Shown here piece after piece: positions 40,662 to 51,268 of a stretch of DNA of 64,000 bases. The position numbers and the translations under genes were made by a program. Source of the DNA: Caprimulgus europaeus (Eukaryota; Chordata; Aves; Caprimulgiformes; Caprimulgidae); NCBI GenBank assembly GCA_907165065.1, contig OU015550.1, positions 6,297,501 to 6,361,500 of the forward strand, in the 5' to 3' direction. How positions within the stretch are numbered: the first letter of the stretch is position 1; the number at the start of each line of letters is the position of its first letter. The notes beneath the pieces are model-generated. The model was not told the DNA's origin, searched no databases, and worked only from the letters and a program-made list of their open reading frames with translations.

Positions 40662-43600
40662 CTATTCTTTTACACAGTTGACTTCAGAAGCTTCACCAGT
40701 TGGTAGGGGGACAGTGTGATGTAGAACTTGATGATCCCATCCAACTGTAGTGAGCAAGGCATCGTCTGAAGGAGACCACGCTAAGCCTTTAACGAAGTCT
40801 CGGTGAGAACGGTCTCTGAACCTGGAGAAACACAAACACTCCATGAGCCATAAAACACTGTCACTGAGAATGTGTGGGCTTGTGCAATTCCCAGCTGCTG
40901 GTTTGTTAGGATGATGCTCCCCTATTTAAGGATTATTTTCACCTTCTGCTCAGCATATGGATAAATAATTAACTTAATGAGAAGTTAACAAGACAAATGG
41001 GCACAGCAGTGAATATGTTCTGTCTCATACTTACACCTCTGAGAGGTCTGAGCCAAGGACAGCTACTGAACAGTCTTCACTGATGGAAGCCAGGAAGGGT
41101 GAACTAGAGGACAGAGATGAGACTCCAGTTAGAACAATCAAATACAAGAAAGCTTCTTAGGAACAAACTTGTGAAAAGCACATTTCTTGGTGAGCCTGAC
41201 CCAGGTACAGTGAATCAAAGAGGTACCAAATCTTACAAAATTGTTTTATCTTTGGCAGTTTGCCAGCACACTAAGTGAGAATATTCTCTTAGTGTTGGAA
41301 AGCAGGTACTCCTTCCTCGAGCAGAGGTGACTGTAATGAGAAAAATCCCCCCAGTGAGTGGATCAAGAATCCCAAATACTGCTCAGGTGTTCTCCTGTCC
41401 ATCCACATGCTTCTTGTCACCAGTGAGACTGAGCTTCTTGATAAAAAGACCAAAACTCCTACTCTCATAGGTTTTACTCTAAAAACAAAGTTCTCAAGTG
41501 TATGTAGTCACACATTCTATGCCAGCATCTCCCACTGTACCTATGTGCAGAAAACGCAAAGCCCGTGATGCTGCGGGTGTGCACGGGGGAGCTGAGGGCA
41601 GAATCCGGATTCCTTGTGTCGACCAGTGCAACCGCTCCACTTTCATCACCTGCAAGCGCAGGGAGAACGAGGTGATCAGCAACACTGTCATGTGAGGAGA
41701 CCTTGATTTGTCTGGTGAAAGTCAAGAAGATTGCTTCTTACCCAAAACAAAGATGTCACTTTTCTGTGGATGCCACAGGACTGAGGTAGGGAGGTGATTA
41801 CAGGCACTGCAAACTGAGGAAATAAGTGAGGATGAGTGTGAAAAGAGTCAGTACAAAGCTGTTCCTACACTGCCTCAGTTAGCACTGCCACTGCACTAAG
41901 GCAAACATTTAAAAGCTTATTGTATTTCTGTGGCAGTGTTAGACTCCCTTAGGTTTCAAGAGGCTTTTCTGCCCCAATGGTCCCATCGTTGGATTTCCCG
42001 TTAGACACACTGAAGTCAGGCATAAAATAATTTATTTCTTCCAACAACAACTCATCCACAAGCAGTGACTGCACACAGACACATACCAATTCGAGTAGCT
42101 GGCTTTGGGCATCTGGTGTCCCAGAGTAAAGTTCTGCTGTCCTATAAACCCAAAGTGAATAAGAAGGTTTTTACAGTTTCTTTGTGGTAGGGGCTAGGCA
42201 TAAACTCAGATTCACTGCAGAACTGCTCCCAACCCACATTCAAACCCAAATTCAAACCCACACCACCTCTTCCTTTGTGGTAAAAGGATGCTGCCATTAA
42301 TTGCAAGTTAGCTCTGTCCATCATCCCCAGGGCAGACTTAAGAGCTCCCACATTTTAAGACAAACCTGTAGAAATCAGCTTGGTAAGCTGATGGCAACTT
42401 TATCAGCCTGGAACATTTAAATAACACAGCTATACAGCTTACAGCACAATAAGTGATCTTTCAGTAAGGACATTTAACTGTAAGTAACTCAAGTTAAATC
42501 TCATTTTTATCAGGCAGATTTAGACAGTGAACATTACCTCAGCACAGGACAGGAACACGGTGTCCTTCCCAGGACAGGAAGCCACACATGACACTGCAGC
42601 AGAGTGAGCTACCAAAAGCACAAAAGGATAAAGAGCCTCAAAGATCACATCCACAACTTTCCCACATATTCCCAAGGGTGTCTGAAGGCACAGCAGTATA
42701 ATAAAGAACAGTTTATGCTCAGATACAGGCTTAACTTCTACTCAGCAACAGCCACCTGCTTCCTACCAAACTGATGAGCTGCCAAATCCAACCAGAGCCG
42801 CTGCAGTCCAGTCCCTGTGATGGGCATAAGCTTGAAGAAGCCTCCAGACAAGAGGTTGGTTACAAAGGGGCTGGGGGAGGAGAGGATCAAAGACAGTATG
42901 GGCTCTGCTGCAGTTAGAGATCACAGTACTGTAAATCCAGAGATCAGCATCTGCAATGGCCGTTGTCAAAACAAACAAGGGTTAGGAGATCACACAGTGG
43001 AGTGCAGGTGGAAGAGATTTCAGTACAGCAGAAACTCTAAAACACACTTAGAGATGGAAAGGAAGCTAAGCCTTGTAGTGTTCATTTTGTGGGGTGAAAC
43101 AAACAACAGACAAAGAAAGAAACATCACATTAGCTCAGGGCCCCAAGTGTGGTCTGGGAGCCAGGAGATAACCAGCAATGCTGCAGGACTGAGCTGAGCC
43201 TGCAGCAACCAGGAGGAGCAGGGCGATGGGGCCGCTGTGGCACTCACCTCTGTAGGAGTGCAGCACCGTTTGCTGTGGCAGGTCCCAGACCTTCACACTG
43301 TGGACAAGAGTGAGCAGTCAGGAGCTGGTCCTGGCCCTGGCCCACGGCAGCCGGGCTGGGGACACTCTCCAGGGCTGGGGACACTCACCAGAAGTCCTGG
43401 CTGCCGCTGACAGCCTGGGTGCTGCCGGCTAGCACAGCCACCGTCGTGACGATGTCATCGTGCTCATATTTACAGAACTTGTTGACGATGAGGGTTTCGT
43501 TCTCATCCAGCTCCCACAGCTCCACGGCGCCTGGGGGGAAGGGGCGGACACGCAGCTCAGCGGGGAGAGGGGACACCCACCCCGGGGCGGGGGGTGACCC

Positions 43601-44058
43601 AGGGCATCCCCGTCACTTACCGGAGTCAGAGGCCACCAGGATGCCCCTGTCAGCCACCCAGCGCAGGTCGGCGACCCCCGCCTCGGTCTGCACGCCGGCG
43701 GTGCAGAAACCCTCGCTGGGGGCGCGGCGGGGGTCGGCGAAGACCCAGAGGGAACCGGTCCAGCAGCGCCCGCTCAGCCCCGAGGCGCCCAGCAGCAGGG
43801 CCCCGTCTGCAGGAGAGGAGAAGGGAGAGGCCCAGTGAACACCCGCGGGGCCGGTGAGCACTCGAGGGGCCGGGCGGCCCGGTGCCCCCTCCCCCGGGCC
43901 GGCGGCCCGCCCGCCGCCCCGCTACCTGCGCGGTAATGCGCGCCCTCCAGGTGCCGCTCCATGCAGGCGGGGGCGTTGGGCGGGATGTTCCATTCGGGGC
44001 CGGCGGCGGACGCGGCGTCTCCGCCCGCCGGGGGCTGCTCGGGCGGCGGCTCCTCCAT
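40662..44058 (-). CDS. WDR77: WDR77 (MEP50), methylosome WD-repeat subunit
   Basis: This WD40 protein binds PRMT5 in the methylosome and presents histone and Sm-protein substrates for symmetric arginine dimethylation. Ten coding exons: 44058-43926, 43806-43621, 43530-43389, 43297-43248, 42608-42538, 42141-42087, 41813-41742, 41649-41541, 41103-41035 and 40821-40662. Frame is kept throughout, giving 348 residues (human 342). Family landmarks are [14 protein letters not shown] near the N-terminus, [41 protein letters not shown] and [10 protein letters not shown]. Trp60 in RCW corresponds to human Trp54, which inserts into PRMT5. The N-terminus is about six residues longer than human and Gly/Pro/Ala-rich. 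Exon 9 uses the donor at GT|GTAAGT, because cutting two bases earlier breaks the frame. The gene diverges from ATP5PB across a shared promoter. Confidence 0.97.
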
Positions 44059-44132
44059 GGCGGCGGCGGCGGCGGGACCGGGACCGGCCGTGCCCCCACG
44101 TGCTCCCGCGCCGCGCGCGCGCGTCCGCCACC

Positions 44133-44142
44133 TCTCGCGAGA
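44133..44142. promoter_or_regulatory. TCTCGCGAGA palindrome 1 (BANP-type CGCG element)
   Basis: A perfect 10-bp palindrome. This motif is known at CpG-island promoters of essential genes and is bound by BANP when unmethylated. Confidence 0.75.
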
Positions 44143-44173
44143 GCTCCCGCGTCGCCCCGCCCCGCCGTGCGCC

Positions 44174-44183
44174 TCTCGCGAGA
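44174..44183. promoter_or_regulatory. TCTCGCGAGA palindrome 2 (BANP-type CGCG element)
   Basis: A second perfect copy, 41 bases after the first. Both sit in the same 15-base string CCTCTCGCGAGAGCT. Confidence 0.75.
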
Positions 44184-44191
44184 GCTTATCG

Positions 44192-44203
44192 GCCGCCATC
44201 TTG
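44192..44203. promoter_or_regulatory. YY1-type site
   Basis: GCCGCCATCTTG is the reverse complement of the strong YY1 consensus CAAGATGGCGGC. It lies 75 bases before the ATP5PB start codon, where YY1 sites often mark the transcription start of mitochondrial and ribosomal genes. Confidence 0.65.
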
Positions 44204-44277
44204 GTGCGGAGGGGGCCCCGCGGTCACCGGGACGGACCGGGTCGAGCCGCTGCCAGCCCTGCCCCGCCGTGCCCGCC

Positions 44278-47174
44278 ATGCTGTCCCGCCTCGTCCTCCG
44301 CGCCGGTGAGCGAGCGGCGTCTCCCCGGGGCCGGGGCGGCGGGCGGGGGTTGTTCTCGCTGAGCTCTGTCCTGACGCGCTCTCTGCCCCTTTTCTTCCCT
44401 CAGCCCCGGCCGCACTGAAGACCCTGCCGCCTCCCGTCACCGTGGGGTGAGTACCGCGCCGGGCTGGCACCGCCGGCTGAGGCCCAGAGGAGCCGGGCGG
44501 CCCTGCGGCCGCTCCCGGTGACCGGCAGCCTGAGGAGGCCCGGGAGCGCCTCAGCAACCCGCCGGCCGTGCCTTTGGAATAATGTTATTCCCGGGTTTTG
44601 TCTTTGTTCTTCTGGTTCGTGTTGTGGGTTTATGGAATAGGTGTGGTGGGAAGGAGCCTCTGGAGGTTACCTAGTCCCTCCCCCTTCCTCAGAGGAGGCG
44701 TGTCTGGTGAATGGCTGTTCAGTTTCACTGGAAATGTGTTTGAGTCTCAGCTCAGGGTGGGCATTTAAAAAAAAGCTTAATGGAAACTTTCTCATTGTTT
44801 ATAGTGTATTGCACACCACGAGGCCACTGCACACAACTCAGCAGTGTCTGGCTCCTTTGCCACCTCTGCCTGAGAAAGGAGGAGAAGTACGACATGGTTT
44901 GATCCCTGAGGAGTTTTTCCAGTTCCTGTATCCTAAAACAGGAGTTACAGGTTAATATATGCTTTCTTTTTTGGTTTTAAATGCGTCTCATTATGCTTAT
45001 TTGTTTAGCACTGTCCAGTTCTGGGTGCTGAAAAGGTAAATATGAGGGAAAATTATGTTCTGTGGATGCAGAAGGAGGCTGTGAAGAGTGAGCCCATGCA
45101 GCGCTTTAAATAAAGGCTAAAAGAGAGTGACGAGCTTGGTCTTGCAGGGAGGTTTATTTACCTGCTGACCCTCAAAACTTAAGCAGAGATTTTTGCCTCT
45201 TTCTGGATGAGCAGAAGCAGCAGGACCCAGGTAAGGTGCTCCTGTTTGTGGTGAGCACCCTCGTGGCACCCCTCCCTTGGTGGTGTTGGGTTCCTACTTT
45301 TTATCGTGGTAAAAGAGGGCACTGCCTGGTCTTGTCAGCCTCCAAGTAGTTACCTCTGAGGTGTTTGACTTCAGTGAGCCTCTTTATGCTTTGTACAGAT
45401 AATGCTGCTTTATTTTGTTTCTCTAGGGCCTTACATGTTGGGAACTGGGCTTCTGCTTTACTTTCTCTCCAAGGAAATCTACGTCCTGAACCACGAGACG
45501 GTCGCAGCTGCCTGCATCTTGACAGTCATCATTTATGGCATTAAAAAATTTGGGGCTGATGTAGCAGCTTTTGCTGACAAACTTAATGAGGTAACAAAAG
45601 AAACCATAATCTAACTTTGCAATAGTTAATAACTGTTCTAAGTTATCTGCTTAAATACTTAAAAGAATGCTGTGTCCAGGCTGTCATAAAAATCCGAGTT
45701 CAACATCTGCAGAGTGCTGCTTCAGTGAGGTGTGGTTTGGGTCTTAGGTTGGTGTTGTTATAAGCCTTCAAAACCAGAACACCTCCTACCAGCAGGAATG
45801 ATTTTATTTAAAGTATGATGGATTGTGAACCCTGATTCTCCTGCCCTGCCATCCTTCAGCCCCAGCCCCGGCACAACCCGGTTTTTGCAGGCGTTTCTCA
45901 AGTCTTGGTGTGGAATTTCAGCACTTGGTCAGAGGTCCCTTGTTTTCCTTTCATCTTACTTCCCTTCTGAAGCATGTTTTTTGTTTGTTTTTCTTTCAGG
46001 ATAAAATTTCTAAAGCTTTAGCTGTGAAAAATGAGGCCATTAAAGACCTGGAGGCTGCCATTGAGCAGGAGAAGAAGGAGCAGTGGCGCGTTGAAGGCCG
46101 CAGTTACCTCTTTGACGCCAAGCGGGTACGCAGCTCCCGCTCTGCTGTTCGCTTCCCCTGTGGTTTCCACTGCATCACCTGTGTGCCCCTTAAACTGCTA
46201 AAGCAGTGACAAGTAACAAACCATTTCCCTCTGTGTGTCCCCAGTGGGGCCAGTTCCACGCCTGGCCTGGTGACTTGTGCTGCAGAACGTGTTCTGCCGC
46301 TGTTCTGTGCTCTTGCCAAGCGTTAACGCTTTGCATTTCCTTTCTGTGTCCAGAATAACATCGCAATGCTGCTGGAAACCAATTACCGGGAAAGACTGCT
46401 GACAGTCTACAACGAGGTGAAGAAGAGGCTGGACTATCAGGTGGCTATGCAGAACTTGAAGCGTCAGAAAGAACAAGATCACATGATTCAGTGGGTGGAG
46501 AAAAACGTTATTCAGAGCATCACACCTCAGCAGGTACCTGGGTTGGTTTTAATCTGCTTTACATTTCAATCTGTACAAATATTTGCTGTCCAGTGATTCT
46601 GGCTTAAACCAGAAGATGATAGATCACCTTTGGGTGACTCCCAGACATGGCTGCAACACATTCCTGCTGCTGAGTGAGAGCTGCCCAGCCCAGTTGCTGG
46701 GTACCAGGTGCTTGTCTTGCTGGTGAGTTCAGCTCGAATCCTGTGGGACATGCATTTGGTGTTGCAGCCGAGAGCTAAGCTTGTGATAAGATGTATCACT
46801 AACAGGTCAGGGAGCTCGCTGGTAAAGTTCTCTGTGCAGTGTCTGGGCAGATCTGCAGATGGGCTCTCGGCCTTTCTTTTAAGGAATAAAGCTGAAAAAA
46901 CTAAAACATCTTCCTAGCACTGCCTGCAGGTGCTTTGATGCTGGGCACTGTTTGGGTTTGAATCTCTGACTTCATGAGCTGTAATTATTTCCCTTTTAAT
47001 CTGTAACTCATTCTATGTGTCTAAAAACTGGTATCCTGCTTGTTTAAATGTCTTTCATGAAGTCTTTTCTTCTGAAAGCTGTTTTTTTTCTTTGTTTTGT
47101 AGCAGAAGGAGAGCGTTGCAAAGTGCATTTTGGACCTGAAGGCGTTGTCGAAGAGCGCGCAGGCAGCAGTGTAA
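44278..47174 (+). CDS. ATP5PB: ATP5PB, mitochondrial ATP synthase subunit b
   Basis: This is the nuclear gene for the peripheral-stalk subunit that holds F1 stationary against the rotating c-ring. Coding exons are 44278-44305, 44404-44446, 44805-44950, 45427-45590, 46000-46125, 46354-46533 and 47103-47174, giving 252 residues (human 256). The N-terminal MLSRLVLRA stretch is a basic, non-acidic mitochondrial presequence. The mature part begins around the PLPPLPEKGG block and LIPEEFFQFLYPKTGVTGP, which is almost invariant. Two membrane segments follow (LGTGLLLYFLSKEIYVL and AAACILTVIIYGI), then a long charged helix with NNIAMLLETNYRERL and MIQWVEKNVIQSI. The last intron ends TGTAGCAG, a tandem acceptor. 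I chose the upstream AG because it keeps one residue at the position of Glu in the human EKE motif. A poly(A) signal follows 66 bases after the stop. Confidence 0.97.
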
Positions 47175-47239
47175 CACGTCTGATTCCACTGACATGTGTC
47201 TCATTACTACTGTTGGAAACTGTATGATTCTAGAGTATA

Positions 47240-47245
47240 ATTAAA
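47240..47245 (+). terminator. Poly(A) signal of ATP5PB
   Basis: ATTAAA, the common variant hexamer, 66 bases after the stop codon and followed by a T/G-rich stretch (CTCTGTTGTCTTT) about 30 bases on. Confidence 0.6.
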
Positions 47246-49162
47246 CAAACAAACAAAGAAAACACTCTGTTGTCTTTCACTAGCAGCTGCAACAGTGATT
47301 TCCTTTTTCTGTGTGAAGCAGTTGGATTGGTCACGAAACCACTGCAGTTAGTTTATAGTGGGAGATTATTTGTAACCACAGTACAGCGAAGCTGTTTAGT
47401 TCCTTGTTTGATCATGAACACTTCCAGAGATAAGCTACAGAACTCCACAGTGAAAAGTTCTGGTGCTAATACAGTGAGTAGTTTTTGGTTTTAAATTCTG
47501 TGTGATAATTCCCTACAGATATTTTCTGTAATTGTAATCATGCTCTGAAATCAGAACGAGCAGTGCCAGTGCTCCCAGTCACCTAGCCCAGTGCTGGAGG
47601 ACACTGAATGAATGTCTTCATTATAAAAATGGACTGAAAAAAAAAAACCTTTCACCAAAAAACTTCAAAAAGTGATGAAAGCGTCTTCCTGTTCTGCAGA
47701 AGAAAGGATGAAGCTGGCAGGAAACGTGTCAAAAGCTACTGAAAAAAACTAACTTCAACCAAACTCACCAGTATTGATTTTAAAACAGTGAAATGGATCA
47801 GGATATTCTACAGGGTGGGTTTTCTGGGTTTTCATAGTAAAAAAGGTTGCTCTGTTTTTGTACTACACAAAAAAAGAAAAACACAGGTTTTTGTGTGTTA
47901 TGATAATGCACAACATAAGCCTCTTCATTTTCTTTATGGAGGAACCTTTCCCTGGGTTGTGTCTCGAATATCCCCGCTGAGCACAGCGCGTAACTGCTGC
48001 GTAGTCCCGTCCTTTCTGTGCAGGAGGTGGCTGATTCAGTCAATAAACGTCAGCCAGCAGGCTAGAGCGTGCCTGTGTGCCTCTGCTCTATGGGCTGGTG
48101 CTGCAGCAGGGAAATGCTTGTTTTTAGTGGAGTTAGTGAAATAGTTTTCTACAGTTTTCAGTACAACAGCTCAACAACAAAAAGTGTTATTTAGGGGTAA
48201 GAGTTTTACTTAAAAGTAAGCCAACTTAACGTGAGGCTGACTGACTTTTTTTAGATCAACAGGTTGTGAGAGTGCAAGTGTTTTTCATAGTTTCCTGTTC
48301 TTTTAATTTAAAGAAAAAAAAGTGAAGTTGCTTAAGTTCCACATTTGTGTGAAGCCCACGTTTGAGTGACGTTGGGGCTGGAGTTTGACAGAGATTCTTT
48401 TCACAAAGCGAGCGGTTGAACTGTGCCAGCGCTGCAGGAATCGCCTGGCAGCGGGCGGGCAGCGGCTCTATGGTGTGAGGTAAGGTGGAGCCGTGTCACT
48501 TGTCCTTACCTGCTACTGCAAATACAGCACAGGCTCGGTGTAGGGACCTGGGGGGTCTTTGCTTTGACTTGTGGAACGGGGGGATCGGTGGGCATGCAGT
48601 AGAGAGCGATGGCAGCAACAGGAACAGGACCTTCACGGTCATGTTGTCAGCAATGCTTTCGTGTTATTTGCAATGTGTGGTTTTCAAGCCATGTGGTGAG
48701 AAAAACCAGACTGGTGTTTCCCCATCTTTAAGATTCTACCCTGAAATGTAAGAAGCGAGTTATTGTTTGTGCTTTGGTGCAAAAAAAGTGAGAGAAACTT
48801 GGGAAAGAAAAACTTTAAAAGGGCATTTTGTCAAAGCTGCTTCTGGCTATGAAAATTTTCATGAAGTTTACTCAGTTCCAGCTGCTGCAGAAACACTGTG
48901 GGTGGAATTTTAGTTATTAAATGCACTTGGTCCTTCTGAAAGAAAGTGGGATCTTCATGAGAGTGTAGTGACCGTGCGTGTGTGTGCAGAGGAGCAAGAC
49001 GCTGGGTAGCTGGATTTGTGCTCAGTAACAGCCAGGCTGGCTGCTGTGGCTTTGTCCCAGTTCGTGTCAGATGTCTGAAACATTGATAAAAACTAAATAA
49101 TTAACTCTGGGAGTTAGAAGAAGGTGATAGGTTTGTTTTACCCTAGTGTGTGTACACATATG

Positions 49163-49188
49163 TGTATATATATATATATATATATAAA
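49163..49188. repeat. (TA)n microsatellite
   Basis: An alternating TA run within a TGTG/TATA context, 60 bases upstream of the start codon of the C1orf162-like gene. Confidence 0.85.
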
Positions 49189-49251
49189 TACAACATTTTT
49201 TTTCCTCCCCTCCTTCTAGCATCTCTTACTGTTCATTAGTATTTGGAGAGG

Positions 49252-51268
49252 ATGGGAGGTAGTTCCACAAAACCAATTGCAGGTATTTTTTTCTTTAAGG
49301 AATTTTCTTAGATGCAATATTCTTGACTAAACTGATATTGTCCTGACTCACAAAGGGCTGCTGTGGGGGTAGCTCAGCAGGAGGTGGGTGCATTTGGGGG
49401 AGAACTGCACCAAAGGCTGCTGTGGGACAGTGATGGTGGGAATGATTAAATCTTTGGTGATTCCACTTGCAGCCCTTTGATAGAGAAATATTACACTTAC
49501 AGCAGTGCTTACCTGAATAGGCACATGGCTCTGTAGTTCTTATTGTTTGTAATATTGCTGGAGGAATTAACACATTTTAAATCCAGTTTTGGTTTTGTTT
49601 TGTTTTCTATTCATTTCCAGTGACACCAGAACCCATTTCCACGACTGTCACTGTATTTACCACTATATGTGCCTCTACAGCTGACTTAGCTTCAGAAGTC
49701 AAATGCTGTGTTGATAAGTAAATGCTCCACCTTTATTTCCTGACTTAAACACCGTTCCCTGGGACTGCAGCCTCCTCCTGCAAGGGGGGAGTTGTGTAAC
49801 ACATTCTATGTCTTGGGGTTTTACAAGGTTGCTTAGAATGTCCTAGTCTGTGCACTAAATATTTAATTCAATTATGCTTAATTTAAATACACACCTTGTA
49901 ATCTCCCAGGGTTTGGGATAACCGAGGGATTTCATGGAGTGCAGTGAATTTGGGCACTACTGATTCTTTACCACCTCTGTTAAAACTGGAGAGTCTGACG
50001 CTGTTTTCTGTGTAGCAGCAGCCATGAGATACTGCACCTATCGCTCGCCTTCATCTCGGGCATCCTGTCAACTGTTCTGGTTTTTGCAATCATCTGCCTC
50101 CTCAGAAAAAGTAAGTGGCACAGGAGAGGGAGTAACAGCAGCGTGGAGCTGCAGACCTGGCGGCAGGGAGGTGCTGAACACCTTGTGCTGCTCACCTGGA
50201 CGTGAGTGGGGCTGAATTTCCACGCGCTCTGGGCTGCGTCTTGCAGCACGAGGGTTTCTGAGTGACTTTAGCACCTGAGTTGTGTTTCTTGTGTTTGTTT
50301 CAGTTTGTTTGGGGTTGTTTTTTTTTTTTTCATCCTAACACTGGCCACGCCAATTCTTGCCAAATTCATCAAATTCATCAGTTGCTTTCATCCTGGTCCA
50401 GCCACTTGCAAGGGCTGGGCAGAGGTTTGGGCTGCCAACCTGCTGCCTTTGCAGTGAAGGTCTGTGACAGATTTCACAAGCTACATCTAAGCCATGTACT
50501 CTGGTGCCACCGTGTCACCCCACCCTCACTGCTGCATCCAAACACAGCAGAGAGCTGAGGTGGGGATCCCTCTCCTTCCTAGAGTACAAGAGATCCCGCC
50601 AGGATTTACAGGAGCCCGTTCCCTGCCGGACAGCGACTGAGGAACCCGATAAGAACATCCAGGTAAAGGTCACAACTGTAACTTTGTGCAGAGACTTGAG
50701 GTTCCTGAGAGAATGTTAAATATTCAGGGGTGAGGGGAAGAAGTTTGCTCTTGCAAGACTCAAGTGTTAGCTGACAGTTCTTTTGACTAAAAGAAAAAGG
50801 TTATTTTGTGTATGCAAGGCTTCACCCTGTCCTTACAGTCACCTGAGGAGGTACCTGGACAATGAGAGGGAAGATATTCCTTGTGGCTTATCACAGGGCT
50901 CAAATCCCATCCTCCCCATGTATATCAAGGGTTCTGGGACTTAACTAAACCACTAATTAGGAAGGTTGGGGGAAAATCTTTTTAAAGGCCAAACATTTCT
51001 GCAGTTCTCATTCGTGTTATTGATTCAACCCAGGATCCTGAGCTGGTCTGACCCAGCACAGCATTTAACTCGGTTTCCCATGTGCAGGGCCAGGCTGTGA
51101 CTGCTCATGGTGTGTGTAGCCTTGAGGACAAATTAAAAGCAGGAGATTCATGCTGAGATGTGGTGCTTGCACACTCTCTAATGTTTGTGGCTTCTTTCAC
51201 ATCCCCAGGATGAGGTTGCCTACACCACCCTGGTGTTCCAGCAGAGTCGGACGCTGACAGCTGTGTGA
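49252..51268 (+). CDS. C1orf162: C1orf162-like single-pass membrane protein with ITIM-like tail
   Basis: Built from splice sites, because no exon stands out as an open frame. Exons are 49252-49282, 49621-49717, 50016-50110, 50583-50662 and 51209-51268. Phases join as 1, 2, 1 and 0, giving 120 residues (human about 155). It starts MGGSSTK; the human protein starts MGG. A Ser/Thr-rich segment of about 40 residues follows, with two adjacent Cys (39-40) and an NSS sequon at Asn43. There is one membrane helix (about 48-72), then the basic stop-transfer stretch RKKYKRSR and a short cytosolic tail. The tail ends with EVAYTTLVF, where V-x-Y106-x-x-L fits the ITIM consensus. No signal peptide is visible, so it is probably a type III membrane protein. 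Position between ATP5PB and ADORA3 matches human C1orf162 exactly. The function is unknown; tyrosine-based signalling in immune cells is an inference. Confidence 0.82.

Larger units (their letters stand above)
44059..44277. promoter_or_regulatory. Bidirectional CpG-island promoter of WDR77 and ATP5PB
   Basis: Only 219 bases separate the two start codons. The interval is CpG-dense and TATA-less. It carries two TCTCGCGAGA palindromes, a YY1-type site and GC boxes (CCCCGCCCCGCC near 44155). Mammals have the same head-to-head pair, so the shared promoter is likely old. Confidence 0.8.
47175..49251. other. Gap between ATP5PB and the C1orf162-like gene
   Basis: It contains the short ATP5PB 3' UTR, a candidate noncoding first exon of the next gene ending at 48479 (GTGTGAG|GTAAGG, following a GC-rich stretch), and a (TA)n run at 49163-49188. 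No coding exon is supported. Confidence 0.45.

Noticed and set aside
43650..44279. 209-codon frame and others across the WDR77 first exons
   Set aside because: Overlapping frames in a CpG island; the spliced WDR77 frame explains the region.
46610..46660. CR1-like string GATGATAGATCACCTTTGGG in an ATP5PB intron
   Set aside because: Only a loose resemblance to the CR1 3' end and no terminal repeat.
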